Below are positions 16,663-25,561 of a stretch of DNA of 64,000 nucleotides, in pieces. The stretch comes from CAIYUC01 sp963682005 (GTDB lineage: Bacteria; Bacteroidota; Bacteroidia; Bacteroidales; FEN-979). The position numbers and the translations under genes are program-made. The notes under the pieces were generated by a model. It worked only from the letters and a program-made list of their open reading frames with translations. It was not told where the DNA came from and searched no databases. The stretch lies in assembly GCA_963682005.1 (NCBI GenBank), contig OY820914.1, positions 4,278,001-4,342,000 of the forward strand, read 5' to 3'. Positions within the stretch are counted from its first letter, which is position 1; each line of letters begins with the position of its first letter.

Positions 16663-16670
16663 TAATTTTG
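16663..16670 (+). promoter_or_regulatory. Candidate -7 box for uvrA
   Basis: TAATTTTG matches TAnnTTTG and lies 29 bases before the uvrA ATG. No convincing -33 box is seen at the expected spacing. It is 10 bp from the -33 box of the divergent sigma gene promoter. Confidence 0.45.
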
Positions 16671-16699
16671 AAGAGTTTTTTGAAAGATAGGGTATTAAA

Positions 16700-19516
16700 A
16701 TGGGGAAAAATGTTGATCTGCTGGATCCTAAAGAATTTATAATAATCAAGGGAGCCCGTGTTAATAATCTTAAAAATATCAGTCTTGCCATTCCCCGGAA
16801 CAAATTTATCGTCATAACCGGCTTGTCCGGCTCCGGGAAATCATCACTTGCTTTTGATACACTTTATGCCGACGGGCAGCGGCGATACGTCGAAAGCCTC
16901 AGTTCATACGCCCGTCAGTTCCTTGGGCGAATGTCGAAACCCGATGTTGATTATATCAAGGGAATCTCACCTGCCATTGCAATCGAGCAAAAAGTAAACA
17001 TCTCGAACCCAAGGTCGACAGTTGGAACCTCGACAGAAGTTTACGAATACCTGAAACTTCTGTATGCCCGGATCGGAACGACGTATTCTCCCGTTTCCGG
17101 AAATCTTGTGAAACGCGACAGTGTGACGGATGTCGTCGATTTCATAACATCTCTTCCCGCAGGACAACCGGTAAGCATCTTCTCCCCCATCCCGCTTTCC
17201 GATCTGAAAGGTGACCTCAATGCAAAATGCCAGTCGCTGATGCAGAAAGGCTTTACGCGGATCATGGTAAATGATGAGATTATAAGGATAGACGGGATCG
17301 ATCCGGAAATAAAATGTCGCGACAGGGAGATCTACATCCTGATCGACCGCCTGGTCATCGACCCTGAAGATCCTGACCTTGGCAGCCGGATTGCAGATTC
17401 AGTGCAGACCGCCTATTACGAAAGCCACGGGTATTGCATAGTAGAAACCTCTGCAGAACGCCAGAAACGAAAATCCTTCTCGAATAAATACGAAGCTGAC
17501 GGAATGGTTTTTGAAGAACCGTCAGTAAATCTTTTTGCGTTCAATAACCCTTATGGTGCCTGTAAAACCTGCGAGGGATTCGGTACAGTGATCGGTATCG
17601 ATGAGGACCTCGTAATCCCGAACAAGAACCTCTCCATTTATGATGATGCCGTTGCATGCTGGCGCGGCGAAAAAATGAGTGAATGGAAACATGAGCTGGT
17701 ATTGAATGCTTACAAATTTGACTTCCCTGTTCATAAGCCTTTTTATGAATTGACGGAAGATCAGAAAGCCCTGTTATGGGAAGGGAATAAGCATTTTCAC
17801 GGGTTGAACGAGTTCTTCAGGTTTATTGAAAGCCAGAATTACAAAGTCCAGTATAGGGTGATGATGTCCCGATACCGTGGCAAAACAACGTGCCCGGAAT
17901 GCAAAGGGTCACGATTGCGGAAGGATGCGGGTTATGTGAAGATAAACGGGAAATCAATCAACCAGCTGGTGATGATGCCTGTGAAGGAATTGCTGAGCTT
18001 TTTCACCGGAATTGAACTTTCGGATTTCGAAACAACGGTGTCAAAAAGACTCATGACTGAGATCTGCAACAGGCTGCAGGTGATGAATGATGTCGGATTA
18101 GGATATCTTACCCTGAACAGGCTCTCCTCTTCGCTTTCTGGCGGAGAATCACAGCGTATAAATCTATCGACTTCCCTCGGAAGCAACCTCGTCGGATCAA
18201 TGTATATCCTGGATGAACCGAGCATCGGTCTGCATCCCAGGGATACCCAGCGACTGATCTCCGTTTTGCAAAGACTGAAGAACCTTGGGAATACGGTGAT
18301 CGTTGTTGAGCATGATGAAGACATCATCAAAGCGGCCGATGAGATTATCGATATCGGACCCATGGCCGGGCAACATGGAGGAGAAGTGGTCTTCCAGGGA
18401 ACCTATGAAGAAATAATAAAAGACAGGAAAAGTATTACAGGGAAATACCTGACCAAACAGCTATCCATTGATATTCCTGAGAAAAGAAAAAAATGGAAAG
18501 AATTCATTGAGATCAGGGGCGCACGGGAAAATAATCTCAAGAACCTGAATGTAAAGATCCCGCTGAACGTCTTTACGGTGATCTCCGGGGTTTCCGGATC
18601 AGGAAAGACCTCCCTTGTAAGGAAAATACTGTATCCTTCCCTGAAAAAGCTTCATGAGGGTTATGGCGAACGGACCGGGAAATATGATAAGCTCAACGGA
18701 GATTATAATCTGCTGGGGTCGGTTGAATTTGTCGATCAGAACCCGATCGGCCGGTCTTCCAGGTCAAATCCTGCAACCTATATTAAAGCATTTGATGAGA
18801 TTAGGAATCTCTACAGTGATCAGCAATTATCCCGTGTCAGGGGATATAAGCCAGGGTATTTTTCATTCAATGTAGAAGGCGGAAGGTGCGAAGAATGTGA
18901 AGGTGAAGGTGTGGTGAAGATCGAAATGCAGTTCATGGCAGATATTTTTCTGACCTGTGAAAGCTGCAAGGGGAAGAGGTATAAGGAAGAGGTGCTCGAC
19001 ATAAAATACCGTCATAAGACGATTGTTGATATCCTGGAAATGACCGTTGATGAAGCCATTGAATTTTTTGCCGATGAAAAGAAACCATCCCTGCTCGAAA
19101 AAAAGATTTCCGCTAAACTGAAACCCTTACAGGATGTGGGATTGGGTTACCTGAAACTGGGGCAGTCATCAAGTACCCTCAGCGGCGGCGAAGCACAGCG
19201 CATCAAGCTGGCGTTTTTCCTGTCGAAGGGAACAAACGAAAAGCCAACATTGTTCATCTTTGACGAACCAACAACCGGTCTCCATTTCCACGACATCCAT
19301 AAGCTCCTGCTGTCCCTGGAATCATTGATACGTCATGGTCATACGATCCTTGTGATCGAGCACAATCTCGAGGTGATCAAAAGCGCAGACTGGGTGATCG
19401 ACCTTGGAAAAGAAGGAGGTGATGAAGGAGGCCGGATCGTTTTTGAAGGAACACCGGAGGGGCTGGCGAAGATGGAAGATTCCTATACCGGTCAATATTT
19501 GAAAGATAAATTATGA
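16700..19516 (+). CDS. uvrA: Excinuclease ABC subunit A (UvrA)
   Basis: 938 residues, normal length. Two ABC ATPase modules are visible: Walker A GLSGSGKSSLAFD and GVSGSGKTSLVRK, signatures LSGGESQRINL and LSGGEAQRIKL, and Walker B strands leading to DEPSIGLHP and DEPTTGLHF. Zinc-binding cysteines are in CKTCEGFG, CPECKG, CEECEGEG and CESCKG. UvrA recognises DNA damage in nucleotide excision repair and loads UvrB. It is transcribed divergently from the sigma factor gene. Confidence 0.97.
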   Translation: MGKNVDLLDPKEFIIIKGARVNNLKNISLAIPRNKFIVITGLSGSGKSSLAFDTLYADGQRRYVESLSSYARQFLGRMSKPDVDYIKGISPAIAIEQKVNISNPRSTVGTSTEVYEYLKLLYARIGTTYSPVSGNLVKRDSVTDVVDFITSLPAGQPVSIFSPIPLSDLKGDLNAKCQSLMQKGFTRIMVNDEIIRIDGIDPEIKCRDREIYILIDRLVIDPEDPDLGSRIADSVQTAYYESHGYCIVETSAERQKRKSFSNKYEADGMVFEEPSVNLFAFNNPYGACKTCEGFGTVIGIDEDLVIPNKNLSIYDDAVACWRGEKMSEWKHELVLNAYKFDFPVHKPFYELTEDQKALLWEGNKHFHGLNEFFRFIESQNYKVQYRVMMSRYRGKTTCPECKGSRLRKDAGYVKINGKSINQLVMMPVKELLSFFTGIELSDFETTVSKRLMTEICNRLQVMNDVGLGYLTLNRLSSSLSGGESQRINLSTSLGSNLVGSMYILDEPSIGLHPRDTQRLISVLQRLKNLGNTVIVVEHDEDIIKAADEIIDIGPMAGQHGGEVVFQGTYEEIIKDRKSITGKYLTKQLSIDIPEKRKKWKEFIEIRGARENNLKNLNVKIPLNVFTVISGVSGSGKTSLVRKILYPSLKKLHEGYGERTGKYDKLNGDYNLLGSVEFVDQNPIGRSSRSNPATYIKAFDEIRNLYSDQQLSRVRGYKPGYFSFNVEGGRCEECEGEGVVKIEMQFMADIFLTCESCKGKRYKEEVLDIKYRHKTIVDILEMTVDEAIEFFADEKKPSLLEKKISAKLKPLQDVGLGYLKLGQSSSTLSGGEAQRIKLAFFLSKGTNEKPTLFIFDEPTTGLHFHDIHKLLLSLESLIRHGHTILVIEHNLEVIKSADWVIDLGKEGGDEGGRIVFEGTPEGLAKMEDSYTGQYLKDKL

Positions 19517-19542
19517 ATGAGGAGTTTGAATTATGAATTATG
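19509..19542. repeat. Short heptad array C (AATTATG type)
   Basis: Units AATTATG, AATGAGG, a six-base AGTTTG, AATTATG and AATTATG. The uvrA stop codon (19514-19516) lies within the first units. Confidence 0.6.
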
Positions 19543-19617
19543 GGGATGTTCAAAAAATCACATTCAAACAACCACTTTAACGATAAGACGCAATCATTAG
19601 GACGGCAGAAATGCGAA

Positions 19618-19641
19618 TTTGCGTCTTTGCGCCTTTGCAGT
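19618..19641. repeat. Octad array (TTTGCGNN type)
   Basis: Three 8-bp units TTTGCGTC, TTTGCGCC and TTTGCAGT lie between uvrA and the aldehyde dehydrogenase gene. The same spacer contains short heptad array C. Confidence 0.6.
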
Positions 19642-19673
19642 AAAAGAACTTTTTGAATTAAAACAAGGCAAAC

Positions 19674-21032
19674 ATGAAATCAATCAATCCATCCACGGGA
19701 GAACTGGTTGCTGATTACAGGGAACATTCGGCAGCGCAAGTCAATGAGATCATTGAAAAAGTGCATGCGGAATGGGAGTTATGGAAGGAAACATCCTTCG
19801 AGCATCGAAGCCGGCTTTTCAGGAATGCAGGCCGCATCCTTAGTGATAAAAAGGAGAAGTATGCGACACTTATGACAACCGAGATGGGTAAGATCATGCG
19901 CGAATCAGTTGCAGAGGTTGAAAAATGCGCCAATGCCTGTGATTTTTATGCCCTTCATGCTCCCGGGCTTTTAAAGGACCAATTGATTCCATCGGATGCT
20001 TCCCGGAGCATTGTCGTGTTCCAGCCGCTAGGCGTTGTGCTCGCGGTAATGCCTTGGAACTTTCCCTTCTGGCAGGTTTTCAGGTTTGCAACCACCGCAT
20101 TGATGGCGGGAAATGCAGCTGTATTAAAGCATGCTTCAAATGTGCCGGGATGTGCACAGGCCATCGAAGAAATATTTCAGGAAGCCGGCTTCCCCGAAAA
20201 TCTTTTCCGCACGCTGATGATCCCTTCAGGAATGGTGGAGCCCGTCATTCATCATCCGCATATTGTGGCTGTAACCCTGACCGGAAGCGAGTTTGCAGGC
20301 AGCCAGGTGGCTTCTTCAGCCGGAAAACTCATTAAAAAGACAGTCCTAGAGCTTGGCGGGTCCGATGCTTTCATCATCCTTGATGATGCAAACCTGGAAA
20401 AAGCTGTTAAAGCTGCTGTTTCCGCCAGGCTCGTCAACCAGGGTCAGAGCTGTATTGCGGCAAAACGGTTCATTGTCATGGAAAACATTGCTGATGATTT
20501 TGTCAGGCTTGTAAAATCAGCCATGGAGAAACTTAACATCGGGGATCCTCTTAATTCCACCACGGATATCGGACCCCTTGCAAGAAAAGATCTTGTAGAT
20601 GACATTCACAGGCAGGTTGAACAATCACTTGAGCTCGGTGCCACGTTGATCCTTGGAGGAAAAAGAGCAGACAGGCCCGGGAATTATTACCTTCCGACGA
20701 TACTTTCCGATGTCAGGACAGGAATGGCTGTTTACAACCAGGAAACATTTGGACCCGTGATGGCGGTCATCAAAGTAAAAAGTATTGAAGAAGCCATCAA
20801 GGTGGCAAATGATTCGGAATTCGGCCTGGGAGGCTGTGTCTGGACCTCCGACCTGGAAAAAGGCAGTGATATCGCCCGTAAAGTGGCAACCGGAGCCATG
20901 TTTGTAAATGGGATCACGAAATCCGATCCCCGGCTTCCGTTTGGCGGAATAAAGAAATCCGGATACGGGCGGGAGTTGTCAGAATACGGGATCAAGGAAT
21001 TCGTTAATATAAAAACTATTTGGATAGGCTGA
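19674..21032 (+). CDS. Succinate-semialdehyde dehydrogenase-like aldehyde dehydrogenase
   Basis: 452 residues, the short form of the aldehyde dehydrogenase family. Conserved residues are Asn129 (PWNFPFW), Glu226 (LELGGSDAF) and the catalytic Cys260 (GQSCIAAKR). The sequence pattern, including SINPSTGE at the start and LPFGGIKKSGYGRELSEYG near the end, fits the NAD(P)+-dependent succinate-semialdehyde dehydrogenase group (Sad/GabD). The substrate is inferred and could be another aldehyde. There is no GABA transaminase gene nearby. Confidence 0.85.
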   Translation: MKSINPSTGELVADYREHSAAQVNEIIEKVHAEWELWKETSFEHRSRLFRNAGRILSDKKEKYATLMTTEMGKIMRESVAEVEKCANACDFYALHAPGLLKDQLIPSDASRSIVVFQPLGVVLAVMPWNFPFWQVFRFATTALMAGNAAVLKHASNVPGCAQAIEEIFQEAGFPENLFRTLMIPSGMVEPVIHHPHIVAVTLTGSEFAGSQVASSAGKLIKKTVLELGGSDAFIILDDANLEKAVKAAVSARLVNQGQSCIAAKRFIVMENIADDFVRLVKSAMEKLNIGDPLNSTTDIGPLARKDLVDDIHRQVEQSLELGATLILGGKRADRPGNYYLPTILSDVRTGMAVYNQETFGPVMAVIKVKSIEEAIKVANDSEFGLGGCVWTSDLEKGSDIARKVATGAMFVNGITKSDPRLPFGGIKKSGYGRELSEYGIKEFVNIKTIWIG

Positions 21033-21045
21033 TTGCTGCGCGCCA

Positions 21046-21129
21046 CGAGCTGCAGGCTGCAGGCTTCTGGCTTCTGGCTTCAAGCTTCTGGCTTCAGGCT
21101 TCTGGCTATAGGCTTTGGTTTCAGGCCTC
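21046..21129. repeat. Heptad tandem array D (12 units of the YAGGCTT type)
   Basis: In 7-bp phase: CGAGCTG, CAGGCTG, CAGGCTT, CTGGCTT twice, CAAGCTT, CTGGCTT, CAGGCTT, CTGGCTA, TAGGCTT, TGGTTTC, AGGCCTC. It starts 14 bp after the aldehyde dehydrogenase stop codon and runs towards the tRNA gene. Confidence 0.88.
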
Positions 21130-21135
21130 GGGTTC

Positions 21136-21155
21136 ATTCCCATGAAAGCGGGAAT
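21136..21155. repeat. REP-like palindrome, decayed
   Basis: ATTCCC and GGGAAT flank ATGAAAGC. Compared with the intact element at 59226-59243 (TTCCCGC...GCGGGAA), the inner CG pairs have decayed. It sits between two heptad arrays. Confidence 0.55.
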
Positions 21156-21186
21156 CCTCCATCCTCCGGCACCTGACCCACGAGTT

Positions 21187-21207
21187 CCAGCATCCAGCAT
21201 CCAGTAT
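21187..21207. repeat. Heptad array, three CCAGCAT units
   Basis: CCAGCAT, CCAGCAT and CCAGTAT. This is the reverse complement of the GGATGCT-type units found at 3952 and 25562, so the same unit family occurs in both orientations. Confidence 0.75.
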
Positions 21208-21262
21208 CCGTTTCAATGAAATTCCAATTTGAAATTTTCGTAAAAGATTTAATAGAATTTTC

Positions 21263-21270
21263 TATCTTTG
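21263..21270 (+). promoter_or_regulatory. Candidate -7 box for tRNA-Met
   Basis: TATCTTTG matches TAnnTTTG and ends 14 bases before the tRNA. No -33 box at normal spacing is obvious. Confidence 0.5.
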
Positions 21271-21284
21271 CCGCTCAAAATTCT

Positions 21285-21358
21285 GGCGGGGTAGCTCAGT
21301 TGGTTAGAGCGTCGGATTCATAACCCGGAGGTCTCGAGTTCAATTCTCGATCCCGCTA
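21285..21358 (+). tRNA. tRNA-Met (CAU)
   Basis: A full cloverleaf can be drawn. Acceptor arms are GGCGGGG and TCCCGCT with discriminator A, the D arm is GCTC/GAGC, the anticodon loop TTCATAA has CAT at 21319-21321, and the T arm is CTCGAG-TTCAATT-CTCGA-like. The base pair 31-39 is A-C. The first pair is G-T, not the mismatched pair of initiator tRNA, so it is an elongator tRNA-Met; a lysidine-modified tRNA-Ile cannot be fully excluded. The 3' CCA is not encoded (ACA follows). Confidence 0.92.
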
Positions 21359-21361
21359 CAA

Positions 21362-21397
21362 AAAGCCCTGCGCATCGATGATCTGCAGGGCTTTCTA
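21362..21397 (+). terminator. Intrinsic terminator after tRNA-Met
   Basis: AAAGCCCTGC and GCAGGGCTTT form a 10-bp stem around a 13-base loop just after the tRNA. The T-run is short (CTTTCT). Confidence 0.75.
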
Positions 21398-21482
21398 CCT
21401 AAATGCCATCACCATTTTCTGTCCCTTGTAGTGATTAAATCATTTTCCGGATGATTGTTAAACCCTTAAAATAATTCAACCC

Positions 21483-22196
21483 ATGAAAAGGATAGGATTC
21501 ACTACGATGATTTTGTGTCTTCTTCTATCATTCCCATCATGCAAAAAAATAAAGGGAAAAGGAGATGTAGTTTCTGCAGACAGAACGGTCTCAGGATATA
21601 CAGGCATCAATGCAGGTATCGAGGGTGATATTTATTTCACGGTTGATTCTGTTTACAAACTTCAGATACTGGCACAACAGAACATCATCGATATCATTGA
21701 GACATATGCAGACAATAATAAGCTGATCATAAAAGTCAAGGATCATTATTCATTCGGGGCGCATGATCCGATCAGGATCAATGTTTCAGCGCCTTTGGTC
21801 AACTATTTCAACATGAGTGGATCAGCCATAATACACTGTCAGTCAGAAATAATTTCAAACCAGGTAGGTTTCACGATCAGTGGATACGGAGATATAATCG
21901 CAGGAGCAATATTTGCTGAGAACCTTAATGCGGATATAAGTGGTTCGGGGAATATGCAAGCATCGGGTGGCTCGGTCAATTTTGAGCACCTGAATGTCAG
22001 CGGAAGTGGTAATGTAGACTTCTCATTAGTTCCCTGCGATTCAGTCTATGCCACGATCAGCGGTTCGGGGAATATAAAAGTCCTCGGCAATAAATATCTC
22101 GATGGCACGATATCAGGTAGCGGAAGCATCCTGTACGGTGGCAATCCGGTGGTCGTTTCCCACATTTCCGGGTCAGGAACCATTGGGCCTTTATAG
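21483..22196 (+). CDS. Lipoprotein with head GIN domain (DUF2807)
   Basis: 237 residues. The signal peptide ends at a lipobox-like LLLSFPSC, predicting an exported lipoprotein. The rest is a repetitive right-handed beta-helix pattern with recurrent ISGSG and VSGSGN turns, typical of the DUF2807 'putative auto-transporter adhesin, head GIN' family of Bacteroidota. A function in surface adhesion is suggested by the family name but not shown. It is convergent with the T9SS-sorted protein downstream. Confidence 0.85.
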   Translation: MKRIGFTTMILCLLLSFPSCKKIKGKGDVVSADRTVSGYTGINAGIEGDIYFTVDSVYKLQILAQQNIIDIIETYADNNKLIIKVKDHYSFGAHDPIRINVSAPLVNYFNMSGSAIIHCQSEIISNQVGFTISGYGDIIAGAIFAENLNADISGSGNMQASGGSVNFEHLNVSGSGNVDFSLVPCDSVYATISGSGNIKVLGNKYLDGTISGSGSILYGGNPVVVSHISGSGTIGPL

Positions 22197-22213
22197 GCCA
22201 CAATAAACAAAAA

Positions 22214-22241
22214 CTGCCCGCCGAATTTTTCCGGCAGGCAG
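22214..22241. terminator. Bidirectional terminator between convergent genes
   Basis: CTGCCCGCCG and CCGGCAGGCAG form a GC-rich stem with one mismatch around an AATTTTT loop. A-rich sequence on the left gives a T-run for the minus strand. Confidence 0.65.
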
Positions 22242-22267
22242 ATTTGCTTCACTCAACCAAACCAAAA

Positions 22268-23080
22268 TTACTGAATTACCAGCTTTTGTATCTTTCTATC
22301 TTTGTCCCCTGCGGTTAAATTCAGGAAATAAATACCAGGTCTGATGGAATTATCAATTGGAAAAGTCATTGTAAAATCGCCTGGATTTTTATAACCATCG
22401 AACATCCGTGAAACCATGTTCCCGCATACATCATACAGGGAAACTTCAACATGACCCTGATCAACCAGTGTGTATGAAAGGGTCACCCGGTCACGCACAG
22501 GTACAGGATAAATGACCAATTCCCTTTCAGGATTTACAGGTTCCACACCTGTAGGTGCTTCGGTTACCACTGTTGAGGAAACATAGGTACTGCCGAATGA
22601 GACTGCAAATGCCCCATAAAAGGTAACCGTTCCCGAGCCTGCGGGCGGTGCTGTCCAGGAGAACGTCCAGACTGCCGGATTTGCAGCCATAGCTGCATTA
22701 TGTGTCACATACTTACCGCTTCCCACTAACTTACTGCCTGTCCCCGCAGCAAGAATTCCCAACAATGTACCATCGGTTTTCTGTGGCGACACTTCAAATC
22801 CTTTCATCATAGACATATCTCCTGGCACCGTCACCGTAATATTATATGTAGATCCCGAAACATATCCTGAAGCGGGAACATTTGTAGTTATCCATCCTGT
22901 AATAGATGTTGCAGATCCTGAATGACACCCTGATGCGGTGCAGTTTTGGCCATCACCGGGTGATCCGGTATAACCAGCCGGAGCCCCGCTCGGGTATTTG
23001 GTTCCCTCTTTACCGCTGAACCCATACAGGATCATCATTGTTACGAATGCAATCAGAAATATTGGTAATTTTGTTTTCAT
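22268..23080 (-). CDS. Secreted choice-of-anchor-V type protein with T9SS sorting domain
   Basis: 270 residues. It has an N-terminal signal peptide and then a segment with NCTASGCHSG (residues about 51-60), where a cysteine pair and histidine recall a c-type haem site but with four rather than two residues between the cysteines. A beta-sandwich follows, with PVPVRDRVTLSY leading into a C-terminal domain ending in IQKLVIQ, the pattern of a type A T9SS sorting signal. It should be secreted across the outer membrane and perhaps anchored. The function is unknown. Confidence 0.8.
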   Translation of the reverse strand: MKTKLPIFLIAFVTMMILYGFSGKEGTKYPSGAPAGYTGSPGDGQNCTASGCHSGSATSITGWITTNVPASGYVSGSTYNITVTVPGDMSMMKGFEVSPQKTDGTLLGILAAGTGSKLVGSGKYVTHNAAMAANPAVWTFSWTAPPAGSGTVTFYGAFAVSFGSTYVSSTVVTEAPTGVEPVNPERELVIYPVPVRDRVTLSYTLVDQGHVEVSLYDVCGNMVSRMFDGYKNPGDFTMTFPIDNSIRPGIYFLNLTAGDKDRKIQKLVIQ

Positions 23081-23344
23081 CAGCTTTTCTTCTTAATCAA
23101 CCTTAGTTTTCAAGAACTGCACCAAAATTCATTGGCTTTTCAGGATGTAAAATTATGACAACCGGGCAAGGGGTTTCAAGAGAATAACTACCATATTTTT
23201 CTGGTGGTTTATACTATTCCGAACAGGTAATAATACGGTAAGCCTTCATAAAATGCAATTCACAATAGGAATGACATCATTGATAACCAATTGGTTTCCT
23301 GGAGAACTACTGAATACCGGAATTCTTATCTTTACATAAAAAAT

Positions 23345-23764
23345 ATGGACAGGAGCATTTTTACAGATAAAAACCGGAAACCTTCGGAACCAGATCTGAA
23401 GGAAGCCCTTGGTGAAGCATTTTTCCTGTGGCAACTCATCAGGGAATCTTCCTGTAATGAATATAAGGAGGCAATCGAAGAATGGAATTATCCCGGAGAG
23501 AAATACGGATGGAGTTTCAGGATCAAAGACAAAAAAAGAGTACTCATTTATTTATTACCAAGAGATAAATATTTCAAAGTTGCTTTTGTTTTCGGACAAA
23601 AAGCCATGGACAAGATCATGGCCAGTGATATTGACCCTTTTATAATAGAAGCACTTCAGGCTGCGAAAGTCTATGCAGAAGGACGTGGCATCCGGATCGA
23701 CATCAGGGACAAGAAAAATCTGGAGGATATAAGAAAACTGATCTCTATCAAGATCAAAAATTAA
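23345..23764 (+). CDS. DUF3788 family protein
   Basis: 139 residues from the ATG at 23345; an upstream TTG-type extension to 23291 is not conserved-looking. The pattern FLWQLIRE, WNYPGEKYGWSFRIKDKKR and VFGQKAMDKI is typical of DUF3788 (YdhG/DUF1801-like fold). It is a small soluble cytoplasmic protein of unknown function. The 264-bp spacer to the divergent T9SS gene holds only AT-rich sequence with weak promoter-like elements. Confidence 0.75.
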   Translation: MDRSIFTDKNRKPSEPDLKEALGEAFFLWQLIRESSCNEYKEAIEEWNYPGEKYGWSFRIKDKKRVLIYLLPRDKYFKVAFVFGQKAMDKIMASDIDPFIIEALQAAKVYAEGRGIRIDIRDKKNLEDIRKLISIKIKN

Positions 23765-23875
23765 TGCAAATATTTGAAATATTAATTATTTCCGTAATTT
23801 TATCATGATTAAAAATCTATGCATATAGATAAAAACATATCTTTAATGATCTGTGAATTATAAAAGAATTCTGCC

Positions 23876-24250
23876 ATGTCTGTTCATTCAACGTTCAACA
23901 AGGAATACAACATCGTGGAGATTGACTATTCTGAAAACATCTCCAACGATGAGCTCATTGAAGCTTTATTAACCACCATGGAGTTGGCGAAAAAGGAAAA
24001 CACAAGGTTATTCCTGGCGGATTGCACTAAACTCATTGGCGGCCACTCGATCATTGACCTTTATGAACTCATTGTTCTATATGAAAAGCTTAATCTTCCG
24101 CACGATCTGAAGGAAGCCATTCTCCTGCCCGGAATTCCCGGACCTGTGGAATATGTCAAGTTCTATGAAACTGCAAGTATGAACAGGGGGTACCATGTAA
24201 GAATCTTTGACAACCGCGAAGAGGCACTTGGCTGGCTTACTTCAGAATAG
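23876..24250 (+). CDS. Small SpoIIAA/STAS-like domain protein
   Basis: 124 residues with alternating beta-alpha pattern and the ending FDNREEALGWL, which resembles SpoIIAA-like (STAS/SEC14 superfamily) proteins. No clear phosphorylatable serine in the usual DSSG context is seen, so it may not be an anti-anti-sigma factor. It is separated from the SDR gene by 46 bp and could be cotranscribed. The family assignment is tentative. Confidence 0.55.
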   Translation: MSVHSTFNKEYNIVEIDYSENISNDELIEALLTTMELAKKENTRLFLADCTKLIGGHSIIDLYELIVLYEKLNLPHDLKEAILLPGIPGPVEYVKFYETASMNRGYHVRIFDNREEALGWLTSE

Positions 24251-24296
24251 CTGAAACAATTGAATTCACAGTATTATCCACCCTGAAAGCAGGATC

Positions 24297-25103
24297 ATGA
24301 ATTTTATAAGCAAAACCGTTATCGTTACAGGCGCTTATGGTGCGATTGGGAAAGCAATAGCTGCTAACATCGCTGTAAAGGGATATTCTGTTGTGCTTGC
24401 TGGAAGGGATGTTCAGCAATTAATGAAAGCAGCAGATGAAATCAGAAACGAATCAGGCAACACGCATATCCGGTTTGAAAAAGTTGATCTGTCAAGTGAC
24501 AAAAGTATCCGGGAATTTAGAAACAGATGGTCGGGACCATTGCATGTTCTCATAAATAATGGCTGCACAGCTCCAAAGCAAAGAACCCAAACACCGGAGG
24601 GCATTGAAATGCAGTTTGCGACCAATGTCCTGGGATATTTCCGTATGATCATGCATTTCTCTCCTTTCATGGAGGGGCTTGATGATGCAAGGATCGTCAA
24701 TGTTGCCAGTTACTGGGCAGGCAGCCTCGACCTGGATGACCTGGAATTCCGGGAACGAAAATATGATAATGATCAGGCTTATCGCCAGTCTAAACAGGCT
24801 GACCGGATGCTTACTGTAGCTTTCGCAGAAAGGCTGAGAAAGGTTCACATACATGTAAATTCATGTCATCCGGGTGATGTGAATTCAAAACTCAGCAACA
24901 GCCTTGGCTTTGGGGGAAGCGAATCACCGGACCAGGGCGCTGCCACCCCGGTCTGGCTTGCAACGGATCCGGCATTAAAGAATATCACCTGTAAATATTT
25001 TGCAGGAAAGAGTGAAGCTTTCTGCCATTTTTCGCAGGACCATGAAGCGATAAACAGATTATTCGAAATCTGTCAGGAGTACCAGGATCACTCTATTACT
25101 TGA
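24297..25103 (+). CDS. Short-chain dehydrogenase/reductase
   Basis: 268 residues. The nucleotide-binding motif is TGAYGAIG, with the usual second glycine replaced by alanine, and the NNAG motif appears as NNGC. The active site Ser (VASYW) and YRQSK tetrad remain. Overall layout (retinol dehydrogenase/WW-oxidoreductase-like) suggests an NADP-dependent carbonyl reductase, but the substrate is unknown. The glycine changes may weaken cofactor binding. Confidence 0.85.
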   Translation: MNFISKTVIVTGAYGAIGKAIAANIAVKGYSVVLAGRDVQQLMKAADEIRNESGNTHIRFEKVDLSSDKSIREFRNRWSGPLHVLINNGCTAPKQRTQTPEGIEMQFATNVLGYFRMIMHFSPFMEGLDDARIVNVASYWAGSLDLDDLEFRERKYDNDQAYRQSKQADRMLTVAFAERLRKVHIHVNSCHPGDVNSKLSNSLGFGGSESPDQGAATPVWLATDPALKNITCKYFAGKSEAFCHFSQDHEAINRLFEICQEYQDHSIT

Positions 25104-25143
25104 AATTAGTCCCTCCTTCTGACGGAACATACCTGGATCGTTC

Positions 25144-25467
25144 CTATCCTACAATTACAGATGTTCCGTAGCAAATAACCTCAGTGACCCCGCTCATTAC
25201 TTCGGTAGATTCATACCTGACCCCTACTACTGCATTTCCACCGAGTTGTTCGGCATGGGCAATCATGATATCAAAAGCTTCCTTCCGGGTTTTCTCACAA
25301 AGGCTGGAATAAATGGTTATATTACCCCCGGCAATAGTCTGGAAAGCCGCCCCGATATTGCCAAAGATCGATCGCGACCTGACAGTAACCCCCCTGACCA
25401 CTCCAAGGTTCTTTATAATGGCTGATCCGGGGATCTCAAATGTTGTTGATGTCATTCTCAATTCCAT
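25144..25467 (-). CDS. YbjQ/UPF0145 family protein
   Basis: 107 residues. The pattern TTFEIPGSAIIKNLGVVRGVTVRS, AHAEQLGGNAVVGVRYE and EVICYGTSVIV identifies the YbjQ (DUF74) family, a small pentameric beta-protein whose role is unknown and which has been called heavy-metal-binding. A second in-frame Met at residue 5 is an alternative start. A TACCTTTG box lies 14 bases upstream. The gene is convergent with the SDR gene. Confidence 0.88.
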   Translation of the reverse strand: MELRMTSTTFEIPGSAIIKNLGVVRGVTVRSRSIFGNIGAAFQTIAGGNITIYSSLCEKTRKEAFDIMIAHAEQLGGNAVVGVRYESTEVMSGVTEVICYGTSVIVG

Positions 25468-25480
25468 AGCTGTTTTTTTT

Positions 25481-25488
25481 CAAAGGTA
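25481..25488 (-). promoter_or_regulatory. Candidate -7 box for the ybjQ-type gene
   Basis: Minus strand TACCTTTG, a perfect TAnnTTTG. It is 14 bases from the start codon, so the leader would be very short. No clear -33 box. Confidence 0.5.
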
Positions 25489-25561
25489 ATATATGATTTT
25501 CATTCATGCTATCATGATCAGGTGGAATTGAAAAAAATTTTAACTTGCAATGGCAATTGAA

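Noticed and set aside
20979..21200. 73-residue minus-strand frame rich in Lys-Pro-Glu-Ala-Arg repeats
   Set aside because: The peptide repeats are only the translation of heptad array D; no start context or homology.
23876..24250. SpoIIAA-like protein as target of the SpoIIE phosphatase at 886
   Set aside because: It is 20 kb away and lacks a clear phosphoserine motif; there is no positional evidence.
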